Numbered from the stretch's first letter, positions 48,560 through 57,871 are shown. The stretch is DNA of 64,000 bases from Pseudomonadota bacterium (GCA_018241685.1 JAFEDJ010000067.1:62001-126000), one strand, 5' to 3'. Notes: generated by a model not told the origin, from the sequence alone. Numbers and translations: made by a program.

Positions 48560-50959
48560 TCAGCGTTCCCGCTGCCACAGCATGCCGTGGGTGACGATGA
48601 ACTGGTACTTGCGAACGTGTTCGCGGATCACCAGCGGCACTTCCTCCTCCCGGCGCAGCACGAAGCCTTCGGCGGCGAGGAAGGCCTTGAGGGTGTCGGC
48701 GCTGCGTACCGCCCGGCCGTCTTTTTCGTAGCCGCCGAGCCAGGATTCCTGCGGCGTGAATTGCTCCAGCCAGGAGTAAGGCGAGAACAGCGCGACCAGG
48801 CCGCCGACCTTGACCAGCCCGCGCGGTCCGCCGAGGCGGCCGAGCAGGGCCATCGGGCTGGGCAGGCGGCACAGCAGGTTGGCCAGCAGCACTGCGTCGA
48901 AGTCGGCCAGCTCGGCGGGCAGCGAACAGGCGTCGGCCTGGCGGAAGCTGACCCGGCTGCGGTCGATGGTCGGGTCGATGCGGGCCGTCACCGTTTCGCC
49001 CAGATCGCCCTCGTCGCGGCGGAAGTAGGGCCGGCTGCCGTCCTGCCGCAGCGTGCTGGCGGCGTCGATGAAGGCGCGGGACAGGTCCACACCAAGCACC
49101 TCGCCAAAGCCGCGGGCCAGCTCGAAGCTGCCGCCGCCCACTGCGCAGCCGACGTCCAGCGCACGGGCGCTGCCGGTGCCGTAAAGCCGGGCGCCGTCGA
49201 GCAGCCAGTCAGCGCAGCGCTGCGGGAAGGATGTCGCGCGCTGGGGGCCGCCGGCCCACGGCATCTGGGTCTGCGGTTCGCCGTGGTGGAGCAGCATGTA
49301 GTCGTCCACCATGCGGGCGTCTTCGTACACCTGGCTGGAGCTACCCTCGCCGCCGAGCTTGACCACGTTGCCGTCGTGAGCGGCCTGCACGACGCGGAAG
49401 CCGGCGTGCTGGAAGAAGTGTGGACGGAAGTGGAAGCGTGCCCACACGCTGGCCTCGTCGCCACAGGAGATCCATGAGCCGCCGAGGATCATCTGGTGCT
49501 GGCCGTCGTAGCAGGGTGTCGAGAAGTCGTCGTAGTAGGGATGGACGCGGGCGCCGGGCAGTGGATGGAAGTCGTCGCCGTGCCATTGCCAGACGTTGCC
49601 GAACACATCGTGGACGCCGGCCAGGCTCGGCGTGCCGGCATCCACCGGCCACGGGGAGCCGTGGGCGAGCTGGCTGTTCCAGCCGTAGGCGGTGGCGAGG
49701 GCGGCGCCGTCGTGGCGGGCGGGGGGATCGGTGTCGGCCCACGAGGCGTCGCGCAGCGCATGGTGCTCGGCCTCGGTGGGCAGCCTACAGGGGATGCCGT
49801 CGCGGGCGCTGCGCCAGGCGCAGTAGGCGGCGGCCTCGTGGGCGTTGACCTCGGCGGGCCAGTTCCACGGCATCTCGATGGTTTCGAACAGCGTGCGCAG
49901 TTTGTAGCGGTGCAGGCCGGCGGGTCCGTCGGGCATCCAGAAACAGGGCCACTTGCTGTTGCGGAAGCCGCGCCATTCCCAGCCGGCGTCGGTCCAGTAT
50001 TCGCGCTCCAGGTAGCCGCCGTTCTGGATGAATTCCAGGAAGGCGCCGTTGCTGACCAGCTGGTTCTCCACCTGGAAGGCCTGCAGTGCGACGCTGCGCT
50101 CGCCGTATTCGTTGTCCCAGCCGAAGCTTGGCCAGTTGCGCGGCTTGCCGATCCGCACCGTCGTGGCCGGGATGTCGAGTAGCTGCGGCGCCGGGAAGTC
50201 CGTCCCGGCGAGCGGCGGGAAGTGGGTTGGCATGCCGGCGCTGGCGTGCAGGGCAGGCCATTCCTCCGGGCAGCGTACGTCCTCGAGGGGCAGTTCGCGG
50301 ATCAGTACCGAGGAGGTCTCGATGTGGATGCGCTCGTGCTCGAGACCCATGAACAGCGCCCACAGCGGATCGTCCATGGTGATCGGGGCGTGGCCGTGGA
50401 CGAGGCCGGGGTGGGTTTCGATGAGGCGACGCACCGTGAGGTAAACCTGTTCGCGGTAGGTGTGCACTTCCGCAAAGCTCGGCCACAGCATCTCGTTCTT
50501 CGACATGTCGTCCCAGCGCATTTCATCCACGCCGGTTTCGAAGATGCGTTCGAAGTAGGGATTGACCGGCGTGTCGATGAGGCCGGCGACGCGCAGCTTG
50601 TTGATGTACAGCGCCGCCGGGTGGCCGTAGTAGAAGACCATCGGGTGGCGCAGGTGGTGGTAGGGCGGGCGGTAGAAGGCTTCCTCGCCCTGCAGGCTGG
50701 CGAACAGCACCTCGGTCAGCGTCCAGCCGTTGTCGAAGGTGGCCAGCACGGATTCGCGGGTACAGGTGGCGAGGTCGGGCTGGGGCAGCGCGGTGAGGCG
50801 GCCGTCGGGCTGCAGGCCGGGACAGTTCTCCGGCGCAAGCCCGGTCCACCACCAGGCCGGGCGCGGGCCACGCAGTAATAGGTCGTGTTCGCCGCGGAGG
50901 TTCTGGCGCCACGGTTCGATGGCGCTGGGGATGTCCGGTTCGAGGTTCGGGTGTGGCAT
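48560..50959 (-). CDS. ovoA: 5-histidylcysteine sulfoxide synthase / N-methyltransferase OvoA
   Basis: A bifunctional ovothiol A biosynthetic enzyme, 799 residues. The N-terminal DinB_2-like domain has the iron motif HERIHIE (HxxxHxE), near residue 205. The FGE-sulfatase-like domain follows (WPAEVNAHEAAAYCAWRSA; DVFGNVWQWHGDDF; ILGGSWISCGDEAS). The C-terminal SAM methyltransferase domain has ALDVGCAVGGGSFELARGFG, the site for N-methylation of 4-mercaptohistidine. ATG 50959 has AGGAG upstream. It is 44 bp downstream of dinB on the same strand. The separate sulfoxide lyase OvoB is not in the window. Confidence 0.92.
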   Translation of the reverse strand: MPHPNLEPDIPSAIEPWRQNLRGEHDLLLRGPRPAWWWTGLAPENCPGLQPDGRLTALPQPDLATCTRESVLATFDNGWTLTEVLFASLQGEEAFYRPPYHHLRHPMVFYYGHPAALYINKLRVAGLIDTPVNPYFERIFETGVDEMRWDDMSKNEMLWPSFAEVHTYREQVYLTVRRLIETHPGLVHGHAPITMDDPLWALFMGLEHERIHIETSSVLIRELPLEDVRCPEEWPALHASAGMPTHFPPLAGTDFPAPQLLDIPATTVRIGKPRNWPSFGWDNEYGERSVALQAFQVENQLVSNGAFLEFIQNGGYLEREYWTDAGWEWRGFRNSKWPCFWMPDGPAGLHRYKLRTLFETIEMPWNWPAEVNAHEAAAYCAWRSARDGIPCRLPTEAEHHALRDASWADTDPPARHDGAALATAYGWNSQLAHGSPWPVDAGTPSLAGVHDVFGNVWQWHGDDFHPLPGARVHPYYDDFSTPCYDGQHQMILGGSWISCGDEASVWARFHFRPHFFQHAGFRVVQAAHDGNVVKLGGEGSSSQVYEDARMVDDYMLLHHGEPQTQMPWAGGPQRATSFPQRCADWLLDGARLYGTGSARALDVGCAVGGGSFELARGFGEVLGVDLSRAFIDAASTLRQDGSRPYFRRDEGDLGETVTARIDPTIDRSRVSFRQADACSLPAELADFDAVLLANLLCRLPSPMALLGRLGGPRGLVKVGGLVALFSPYSWLEQFTPQESWLGGYEKDGRAVRSADTLKAFLAAEGFVLRREEEVPLVIREHVRKYQFIVTHGMLWQRER

Positions 50960-51003
50960 GGAGGATCTCCTGGAAATTTTGTTGTTATGGCTCAGGCGAA
51001 TTC

Positions 51004-52164
51004 TCACGCGAAGAGTTCAGCCTGGACCGGTGTCGGTGTTTCGTGATCGGGGATGGCGTCGCGCCTAACCAGGTTGCCGACGCGCACGCCGAGCAGGCGG
51101 ATGCGCCGCTCCAGCGGCACGCGCTTGAGGCATTCGCCGGCGGCGCGGCGGATCGCCGCTGCTTCGCCGATCGGGTTGGGCAGGGTCAGATCGCGGGTGA
51201 CCGTGTGGAAATTGTCGAAGCGCAGCTTGAGGCCGATGGTCTTGCCGACGTAGCCCTTGCGCACCAGGTCGGCGGCGAGCTGTTCGCACAGGCGGGTGAA
51301 GCGCTGGGACAGTTCGTTCCGGTCCTGGCGCGGGTGCAGGTCGCGCTCGAAGGTGGTCTCGCGGGAGATGCTCTTCGGTTCGCTGTGGGTGACCACCGGG
51401 CGTTCGTCCTGCCCGCGGGCGGCCCGGTGCAGCCACTGGCCGTAGCGCTCGCCGAACTGTTCCTGCAGCCACAGGACATCGGCTGCGGCCAGCTCGCCGA
51501 TGCTGTGGATGCCCAGCGCGTCCAGCCGTTCCGCGGCCTTCGGCCCGATGCCGTTGATGCGCTTGGCGGGCAGCGGCCAGATGCGGGCCGGGATGTCGTC
51601 GGCGGCCACCACGGTGATGCCGGCCGGCTTTTCCAGGTCGGAGCACAGCTTGGCGAGCAGCTTGTTGGGGGCGACGCCGAGGGAGCAGGACAGGCCGGTG
51701 GCGTCCCGCACGGCCTGCTGCAGGCGCAGCGCGATGGCGTGGGCGCCTTCGCGGCTGCCGTCCGGGTTGAGGGCGGTGAGGTCCAGGTAGATCTCGTCGA
51801 TGCCACGGTCTTCGAGGTCCGGTGCGATCTCCCGCACCGCGGCCTTGAAGAGGCGCGAGTAGTGGCGGTAGGTGTCGAAGTCGGCGGGCAGCAGCAGCGC
51901 ATCCGGTGCCAGTTGGGCGGCCTTCATGAGGCCCATGCCGGAATGTACGCCGAGGGCCCGTGCCTCGTAGGTGGCGGTGGTGATCACGCCGCGGCCGACG
52001 TAGTCGCGCAGGCGCGGGAAATGGGCCGGATCCTCGGCCGCCGTAGCACGGCGTCCGCCTACCACGGCAGGCAGGCCGCGCAGCTGCGGGTAGCGCAACA
52101 GCTCCACCGACGCGTAGAACGCGTCCATGTCCAGGTGGGCGATGCTGCGAGGAAGCGGGGGCAT
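51004..52164 (-). CDS. dinB: DNA polymerase IV (Y-family)
   Basis: A translesion DNA polymerase, about 386 residues. Catalytic acidic motifs are AHLDMDAFYASVE near the N-terminus and the RGIDEIYLDLT motif with the second pair of carboxylates. LGVAPNKLLAKLCSDLEKP and the HhH KRINGIGPKAAERLDALGI follow. The C-terminal QAELF is a beta-clamp binding motif. The start at 52164 (MPPLPRSIAHLDMD) is typical; 52194 is an alternative. No LexA box is visible upstream. It may be co-transcribed with ovoA. Confidence 0.92.
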   Translation of the reverse strand: MPPLPRSIAHLDMDAFYASVELLRYPQLRGLPAVVGGRRATAAEDPAHFPRLRDYVGRGVITTATYEARALGVHSGMGLMKAAQLAPDALLLPADFDTYRHYSRLFKAAVREIAPDLEDRGIDEIYLDLTALNPDGSREGAHAIALRLQQAVRDATGLSCSLGVAPNKLLAKLCSDLEKPAGITVVAADDIPARIWPLPAKRINGIGPKAAERLDALGIHSIGELAAADVLWLQEQFGERYGQWLHRAARGQDERPVVTHSEPKSISRETTFERDLHPRQDRNELSQRFTRLCEQLAADLVRKGYVGKTIGLKLRFDNFHTVTRDLTLPNPIGEAAAIRRAAGECLKRVPLERRIRLLGVRVGNLVRRDAIPDHETPTPVQAELFA

Positions 52165-52247
52165 GGGTCCGGTTGAAGCCGCAAGGGGCTTCATTGTGCA
52201 TCAAGGGGCGGCTTTCGGATGAGTGCCGACCGGGCAAGTCCCACAGG

Positions 52248-52287
52248 CCTCCCCGGACCGGGCCCCGCGGAGCCCGGTCCGGGGAGG
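52248..52287 (-). terminator. Strong hairpin after the PEP-CTERM gene
   Basis: CCTCCCCGGACCGGGC (52248-52263) and GCCCGGTCCGGGGAGG (52272-52287) form a perfect 16-bp stem with an 8-base loop. It lies 9 bp past the stop codon of the minus-strand PEP-CTERM gene. No U-run follows, but the stem is very stable. Confidence 0.7.
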
Positions 52288-52295
52288 CGCGGTGC

Positions 52296-53705
52296 TTACT
52301 TCTTGCGCCGCAGCACCAGGCCACCGAGGCCCAGGGCCGCCAGCGCGAGACTGGTCGGCTCGGGGATGCGCTGGGCCTCGTAGCCAGTGAGCAGGTCGCC
52401 GCTGATGCCGAACACGAAGAACTGGTTGGGGTTGGCAGTCGGCGTGCCGTTCACACCGACGGTATCGAGGAAGTCGTTGTCGTTGGTGACGATCAGGGTG
52501 TGCTGCAGCACGCCGTCCACCAGCACGTCGGGGCCGAAGGCGAGGCCTTCGATCTTGGCCGGGATCATGCGGTCGGTGTAGCCGTTGGCTTTCAGCAGGG
52601 CCGCCAGGTCCGCGAACACGCTCTTGCCGACGGCCTTGGCCGCCAGAGCGCTCTCGCCGGTGATGTTGCTGACGTCCTGGGCGGTGCTCAGGTCCACGTG
52701 GTAGAGCTTCTTGAATACGGCCTTGGAGTCGTCGCCGAGGCCCTTGCCATCCCGTTCGTCGATGAGGAATTCATGGTCGTTGATGGCGACGATCTCGCTG
52801 ATGCCGGTGTACTTGGGCTTGGCGGTGGTGCCGATGTTCTCGAGCTGGTAGGCGTACTCGTGGGTGACCTTGCCGGTGGCGAGATCCACGGTGACGATGC
52901 GCACCACGCCGGCGTTGGTGCCGCCGTCCTGGATCAGCGGGCTCTGCATGATGCCGACCAGGGTCTTGCCGTCCGGCGTGATGGCGAGGCCTTCCATGCC
53001 CTTGTTGGCGACGCGGCCGCTGGTGTTGTTGGCGATCTCGGTGTCGCCGACGGCGGACAGGTTGGACACCGCGAACTTGTCGGGCAGCGTGATCACGCCG
53101 GTGCGTTCGCCGGTGGCGCGGTCGAAGCGGTAGATGTAGGGGCCGTATTCGTCGGAGACGTAGATGCTCTTGCCGTCGCCGGCAACGCGGATGCCTTCCG
53201 GATCGAGGCGGGCATTGGCGCTGTTGGTGGACAGGCCGGCATCGAAGGCGTCGGAGCGGCCGGTGAAGTAGTTCTGGCCGTTGCTGCCGGTCAGCACCGG
53301 GGCGCTGCCGTAGTTGAGGGCGGTGGTGCTGGACAGCAGTGTGGTGGCGTTGAGTGTCGGCGTGAGGGTGGCCACGCTGCTGCTGCTGAAGCTGGTGCCG
53401 GACAGGCCCAGGCTGAGGGTTTGGAAGCGGGGGATCCAGCTGGTGGTGTTGTCCACCGCGGCGTTCCAGTTGACGGCATTGGGGCCGCGGTCCGGCGCCA
53501 GCAGGAAGGTGTCGCCGCCGGCCCATGCGATGGCAGAGCCGAGGCCGCCGAGGAGGTTGGCGGCCTGACCGTTCTCGAGGGTACCGGTGAGGCCGGACAG
53601 GTCTGTGCCGGACAGGCTGCCCTGGCCGATCAGGGCGATGCCGGCATGGGCAGAGGTGGCGACGAGGGCCGGGACGAGAAGCGCGAGCAGACGGGGGACG
53701 AACAT
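52296..53705 (-). CDS. PEP-CTERM-anchored esterase-like (phytase-like) exported protein
   Basis: A 469-residue secreted protein. A signal peptide ends at AHA (about residue 21). The main body is an esterase-like/phytase-like beta-propeller domain, with LDPEGIRVAGDGKSIYVSDE, GMEGLAITPDGKTLVGIMQS and AKIEGLAFGPD. At the end stands a PEP-CTERM sorting signal: IPEPTSLALAALGLGGLVL then RRKK. An exosortase is expected to cut it and anchor or release it in the envelope or extracellular matrix. The exosortase itself is outside this window. TTTGCAA is repeated directly 10 bp apart upstream at 53785-53801. Confidence 0.9.
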   Translation of the reverse strand: MFVPRLLALLVPALVATSAHAGIALIGQGSLSGTDLSGLTGTLENGQAANLLGGLGSAIAWAGGDTFLLAPDRGPNAVNWNAAVDNTTSWIPRFQTLSLGLSGTSFSSSSVATLTPTLNATTLLSSTTALNYGSAPVLTGSNGQNYFTGRSDAFDAGLSTNSANARLDPEGIRVAGDGKSIYVSDEYGPYIYRFDRATGERTGVITLPDKFAVSNLSAVGDTEIANNTSGRVANKGMEGLAITPDGKTLVGIMQSPLIQDGGTNAGVVRIVTVDLATGKVTHEYAYQLENIGTTAKPKYTGISEIVAINDHEFLIDERDGKGLGDDSKAVFKKLYHVDLSTAQDVSNITGESALAAKAVGKSVFADLAALLKANGYTDRMIPAKIEGLAFGPDVLVDGVLQHTLIVTNDNDFLDTVGVNGTPTANPNQFFVFGISGDLLTGYEAQRIPEPTSLALAALGLGGLVLRRKK

Positions 53706-53823
53706 CGGGAAAACTCCTTACAGATCGGGTAGCGGAATTGATTGACGCTACGTGATGTGCATTTCGCCGAAGTTACGCCTTCAGTTGTTTGCAAAGGTTT
53801 GCAATCCGCTCCGTGCGACTCCG

Positions 53824-55638
53824 TCAGGCGACCTCTTCTTCTGCTGCCCGCTCTTCCAGTTGCAGTGCCCACATCTGCGCGTAGGCGCCGGCGCGGGCGA
53901 GCAGTTCTGCGTGGCTGCCGCGCTCGATGACGCGGCCCTGGTCGAGGACCAGGATCTCGTCGGCGTTCATCACCGTGGACAGCCGGTGGGCGATGACCAG
54001 CGTGGTGCGGCCGCGGGCGGCGGCGTCGAGCTGGGCCTGGATGGCCTTCTCGGTCTTCGAGTCGAGGGCCGAGGTGGCTTCGTCGAAGATCAGGATGTCC
54101 GGGTTCTTCAGCAACGTGCGGGCGATGGCGACGCGCTGCTTCTCGCCGCCGGACAGCTTGAGGCCGCGCTCGCCGACGCGGGTCTGCCAGCCGTCCGGCA
54201 GGCGGGCGATGAAGTCCTCCAGTTGGGCGGCGCGGGCGGCGGCCTCCACTTCCTCGCGGCTGGCGTCCGGGCGGCCGTACTGGATGTTGTAGAGCAGGGT
54301 GTCGTTGAACAACACGGTATCCTGCGGAACGATGCCGATGGCGGCGCGCAGGCTGTCCTGGGTGAGGCTGCGGATGTCCTGGCCGTTGATGCGCACTGCG
54401 CCGCCCTGTACGTCGTAGAAGCGGAACAGCAGGCGTGCCAGCGTGGACTTGCCGGAGCCGGAGTGGCCGACCACCGCCACCGTCTGGCCGGCGGGGATCG
54501 TGAAGTCGACGTCGTGGAGGATCGGGCGGTTTGGGTCGTAGGCGAAGTTGACGCCGTCGAAGCCGACGCTGGCCGGGCCGCGGGCGAGCGCGTGGGCGTC
54601 GGGGCCGTCGGCCACTTCCCGGTGGGTGGCGAGCAGGTCGAACATGCGCTCGATGTCGGTGAGGGCCTGGCGGATCTCCCGGTACAGCACGCCGAGGAAG
54701 TTGAGCGGGATGTAAAGCTGGATCAGGAAGGCATTGACCAGCACCAGGTCACCGAGGGTCATGCGCCCGGCGGCCACGCCGTCGGCGGCGCGCCACATCA
54801 TCGCGGTGACGCCGACGGCGATGATCGCCGCCTGGCCCATGTTGAGGAGGGACAGGGACTTCTGGTTCTTGATCTGGGCGGCTGTCCACTTCTTCAGCTC
54901 GGCGTCGTAGCGGCGGGTCTCGAAGGCCTCGTTGTTGAAGTACTTCACCGTCTCGAAGTTGATCAGGCTGTCGATGGCCCGCGCGTTGGCCGCCGAGTCC
55001 AGTTCGTTGGCCTGGCGGCGCAGCGCGGTGCGCCAGTTGGTGACCTTGAAGGTGAAGGTGATGTACAGCGCCAGCGTGACGACGGTGATGATCGCGAAGC
55101 TCGGCTCGTACTTCACCAGCAGGATGCCCAGCACCAGGCCAATCTCCACGAAGGTCGGCAGGATGGAGTACAGCGTGTAGCTGATCAGCGAGCCGATGGA
55201 GCGGGTGCCGCGCTCGATATCGCGGGTCAGGCCACCCGTCTGGCGTTCCAGGTGAAAGCGCAGGGATAGCGCGTGCAGGTGGCCGAAGACCTGCAGCGAG
55301 ATCTCGCGCACCGCCTCCTGGGTGACCCGCGCGAAGACGATTTCGCGCAGTTCGGTGAACAGCGACGTGGAGAAGCGCAGCACGCCATAGGCCACCAGCA
55401 GCGCCGCCGGCACCACGATGAAGGCCTGGGAGCGGGAGATGTCGAGGCCGTCCACCAGCTGCTTGAAGATCAGCGGCACGGTGACGTTGGCGAACTTGGC
55501 GGAGATCAGGCAGCCGAGGGCGAACAGCATCCGCCACTTGTAGGCCCACAGGTAGGGCAGCAGTTTCCTGATGGTCTGCCAGTCGTGGCGTTCGCCGGAG
55601 GCGGGCAGGGGGGCGGGGCCGGAGGGGGAGCGTCGCAT
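53824..55638 (-). CDS. Atm1/HMT-type ABC exporter (fused permease-ATPase)
   Basis: A 604-residue half-transporter working as a homodimer. Six TM helices span about residues 30-320. GSLISYTLYSILPTFVEIGL, FKVTNWRTALRRQANELDS and FNNEAFETRRYDAELKKW are the glutathione-binding signature of the Atm1/ABCB7 group. The ATPase has GHSGSGKSTLARLL (Walker A), LSGGEKQRVAIARTLL (signature) and ILIFDEATSALDS (Walker B). Bacterial homologues export glutathione conjugates or metal-glutathione complexes and confer heavy-metal tolerance. It stands alone on the minus strand. Confidence 0.92.
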   Translation of the reverse strand: MRRSPSGPAPLPASGERHDWQTIRKLLPYLWAYKWRMLFALGCLISAKFANVTVPLIFKQLVDGLDISRSQAFIVVPAALLVAYGVLRFSTSLFTELREIVFARVTQEAVREISLQVFGHLHALSLRFHLERQTGGLTRDIERGTRSIGSLISYTLYSILPTFVEIGLVLGILLVKYEPSFAIITVVTLALYITFTFKVTNWRTALRRQANELDSAANARAIDSLINFETVKYFNNEAFETRRYDAELKKWTAAQIKNQKSLSLLNMGQAAIIAVGVTAMMWRAADGVAAGRMTLGDLVLVNAFLIQLYIPLNFLGVLYREIRQALTDIERMFDLLATHREVADGPDAHALARGPASVGFDGVNFAYDPNRPILHDVDFTIPAGQTVAVVGHSGSGKSTLARLLFRFYDVQGGAVRINGQDIRSLTQDSLRAAIGIVPQDTVLFNDTLLYNIQYGRPDASREEVEAAARAAQLEDFIARLPDGWQTRVGERGLKLSGGEKQRVAIARTLLKNPDILIFDEATSALDSKTEKAIQAQLDAAARGRTTLVIAHRLSTVMNADEILVLDQGRVIERGSHAELLARAGAYAQMWALQLEERAAEEEVA

Positions 55639-55653
55639 TTTTTTCTGGATGTG

Positions 55654-55739
55654 GGGGCGGATGGATTCGCCCCGAAAACGTGGTTGGACGAAGTCGATTG
55701 TAGGGGCGAGTTCATCCTTGGAGCGAGTTCATTCGCCCC
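55654..55739. repeat. GGGGCG/CGCCCC palindromic repeats upstream of the ABC exporter
   Basis: One unit, GGGGCG (55654-55659) with CGCCCC (55668-55673), is followed by a longer one, TGTAGGGGCGAGTTCAT (about 55699-55714) to ATTCGCCCC (55731-55739). Inside the latter, GCGAGTTCAT is directly repeated 17 bp apart. The TGTAGGGGCG core also flanks the nrtA/nrtB repeat at 17445-17514. Confidence 0.65.
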
Positions 55740-55766
55740 GAGGGTGATGGCCGGGCAGCGGGTGGG

Positions 55767-56393
55767 TCAGCTGTCGCTGGCGATCAGGCGTACGGCGAGA
55801 CCGATGAACAGTACGCCGCACAGGCGGTCGAGCCAGGGGCCGAGCCGCGGGCGGCGGGCCAGCAGGCGGCCGATGGAGCCGGCGGCCAGCGCCAGTCCGC
55901 CGAACACGACGACGGTCTGCACCGCGAAGAGCAGGCCGAGGGCCAGCATCTGCAGGCTCGGGCTGCCGTGGGCCGGATCGGTGAACTGGGGCAGGAAGGC
56001 CAGGAAGAACAGGCCGACCTTGGGGTTCAGCGCATTGGCGACGAAGCCGCGGCGCAGGTCGCGCTGCCATGGCTGGACCGGCAGGCCCGCCGTCGGGGCG
56101 AGGCGTCCGCCGCCCCGCAGGGCCTGGATGCCGAGCCATATCAGCCAGGCCGCGCCGGCCAGCTTGACGGCCAGCAGCAGGCCGGGGGACGTGCGTACCA
56201 CCGCCGCGATGCCGAGGGCCGCCCAGGCGGTGTGCGTTGCGCAGCCCGCCGCGCAGCCCAGGCCGAAGGCCAGGCCGGCGCGTCGGCCGCGGGCCAGGCT
56301 GTGGCCGATGACCATCAGGTTGTCGGGGCCCGGTGCGAGGGTGATCAGCACGGAGATGCCGAGGAAGGCGAGGAGGGTGTCGAGGCTGGGCAT
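55767..56393 (-). CDS. LysE/RhtB-family amino acid exporter
   Basis: A 208-residue inner-membrane exporter with about five or six TM helices. The family signature is near the N-terminus: LITLAPGPDNLMVIGHSLAR and GRRAGLAFGLGCAAGCATHT. FVANALNPKVGLFFLAFLPQF is the second conserved block. It probably exports homoserine, threonine or another amino acid; the exact substrate is unknown. No LysG-type regulator lies nearby. Confidence 0.92.
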   Translation of the reverse strand: MPSLDTLLAFLGISVLITLAPGPDNLMVIGHSLARGRRAGLAFGLGCAAGCATHTAWAALGIAAVVRTSPGLLLAVKLAGAAWLIWLGIQALRGGGRLAPTAGLPVQPWQRDLRRGFVANALNPKVGLFFLAFLPQFTDPAHGSPSLQMLALGLLFAVQTVVVFGGLALAAGSIGRLLARRPRLGPWLDRLCGVLFIGLAVRLIASDS

Positions 56394-56460
56394 GGCGCCG
56401 GATTCTCGGCGTCGCGGACGGGGGCGTCAATGTGCGATGCCCCCGCCCTTGTGGCAGGCG

Positions 56461-57594
56461 TCAGTGCCGGTGGCTGCCGTCTTCGAGGCACAGAATTGAT
56501 GGATCGTCCAGTGCCGCTTCGCCCATTTTCTGCAAGTTGTCGAGAACGCGCATGGACGCTTGTTCCATCACATCGAGATGGCGGAGTACCGCGCCCATGT
56601 CGCCGTTGGCGTAGGCCGTCAGTACCGCCACGCCGGCCCGGTGCACCTCGATGTGCGGCGGCTCGACTTCCCTGTAACCCGGCAACTGGCTGAAGCAGGC
56701 ATGGCCTTCGCCTTCGTAGTACCACTTGCCGAGTCGGCACGCCGTGTGGGTGGCGAGTTCGGACGCCTTGAGGTCGAGGAGGCCAAAAATGGCCAGGTAA
56801 ATGCGGAACTTGAAGACGATGTGGTCGATCTTGGCGACTTCGACGAAGCTCTTCATCGCGCTGCCGGCGATCACGTTCTCCATGTTGGCGGACAGGCCCA
56901 TCAGCAGACGCATGTCCTCGGTGGCGCGCTGGCCGCGATCACTGAATTGGCTGGAGGCCTCGGCGAGGCGCCGCATGCTGTCGCGTGCCTGCGTCGAATC
57001 GTCGTGGATGCGTTCCACCAGCGCCGAGATGTCGGCGGTGGCGCTGGAGGTGCGTTCGGCCAGTTTGCGGACTTCGTCGGCAACGACGGCGAAACCGCGG
57101 CCGGCTTCGCCGGCGCGTGCTGCCTCGATGGCGGCGTTGAGGGCCAGCAGGTTGGTCTGGTCTGCCACGCCGCGGATCAGATTGACGATGGCGCCGATCT
57201 CGTCGGCCCGTTGGGCGAGGGTGTCCACTTCGGTCGCCGACTTCTCCGATTCGGCCGCCAGGCGCTGCAGGCTTTCGGCGATCTCGGTGGTGGCCTGCCC
57301 GCTGGCTTTGGACACATGGGCGGCTTCGACGGCCTTGTCCTTTTCGTTCCGGAGCAAGCCGGCCATTTCAGCCAGGCTGCCCTGGGCTCCGCTCAGCGAT
57401 GAGCCGAACTCGGCCATGCGCTGCACGACGCCGAGCAGGTTTTCACACTGGATGCGCTTTTCGTCTTCCGCGCGGCGCAAGGTGTTGATCTCCTGCTGAA
57501 AGGCCTCGTTCTCAGCTTGTAATCCTGCTTCCCGCTCTCTCATGCCGCGGAGTTGGGTCTGGAGCTGTTCGTATTCTGTTCTGCTGATCCACAT
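56461..57594 (-). CDS. Soluble methyl-accepting chemotaxis protein with C-terminal CZB domain
   Basis: A 377-residue cytoplasmic chemoreceptor without TM segments. The N-terminus is a coiled coil (residues 1-50). The signalling hairpin tip is seen in VADQTNLLALNAAIEAARAG then GRGFAVVADEVRKLAERT (about 140-180). A zinc-binding CZB domain follows from about 245: its Zn ligands are in KIDHIVFKFR, CRLGKWYYEGEGH and PHIEVHRAG (three His and one Cys). CZB receptors sense zinc or HOCl and may also act on diguanylate cyclases. There are no neighbouring che genes. Confidence 0.9.
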   Translation of the reverse strand: MWISRTEYEQLQTQLRGMREREAGLQAENEAFQQEINTLRRAEDEKRIQCENLLGVVQRMAEFGSSLSGAQGSLAEMAGLLRNEKDKAVEAAHVSKASGQATTEIAESLQRLAAESEKSATEVDTLAQRADEIGAIVNLIRGVADQTNLLALNAAIEAARAGEAGRGFAVVADEVRKLAERTSSATADISALVERIHDDSTQARDSMRRLAEASSQFSDRGQRATEDMRLLMGLSANMENVIAGSAMKSFVEVAKIDHIVFKFRIYLAIFGLLDLKASELATHTACRLGKWYYEGEGHACFSQLPGYREVEPPHIEVHRAGVAVLTAYANGDMGAVLRHLDVMEQASMRVLDNLQKMGEAALDDPSILCLEDGSHRH

Positions 57595-57735
57595 GGTATG
57601 GCCTGACTATGCTAGTTGGGCGCGCAATCCCTGTATGGCGACTTTTCGCGCCTCAATATGAGGTCTTGTCTTATAGCTGCTGGTGCCGGGGTATCGCGAT
57701 TGTCCAGCAGCTAATTCTGTGACGTTTTGTGAAAG

Positions 57736-57759
57736 ATCAATATATTTAATGATATTGAT
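57736..57759. repeat. AT-rich inverted repeat in the 420-bp gap before the SagB operon
   Basis: ATCAATAT (57736-57743), 8-bp spacer, ATATTGAT (57752-57759) is a perfect inverted repeat in a markedly AT-rich stretch (57720-57790) of the gap 57595-58014. It lies 142-165 bp upstream of the chemoreceptor start and about 100 bp before the NifA-type UAS, where an IHF or repressor site would fit. The rest of the gap holds the UAS and sigma-54 promoter and no convincing gene. Confidence 0.5.
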
Positions 57760-57855
57760 ATATTTAAAGTTTTTTGTTGTGTGAGATTGCCTTGCCGATA
57801 CGTAGGGTGAAGTGATGCTTGGCAAGGGATGAGCTTTCATTGTCTGCCGAGAGGC

Positions 57856-57871
57856 TGTCATGAAACCGACA
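57856..57871. promoter_or_regulatory. NifA-type upstream activator sequence
   Basis: TGT-CATGAAACCG-ACA matches the NifA UAS consensus TGT-N10-ACA exactly. It is centred about 110 bp upstream of the sigma-54 promoter's -24 element, the standard enhancer distance. A single TGT-N10-ACA can occur by chance; the pairing with a near-consensus promoter gives it weight. Confidence 0.65.

Noticed and set aside
52165..52295. LexA box for dinB
   Set aside because: No CTGT-N8-ACAG or near match in the region upstream of dinB.
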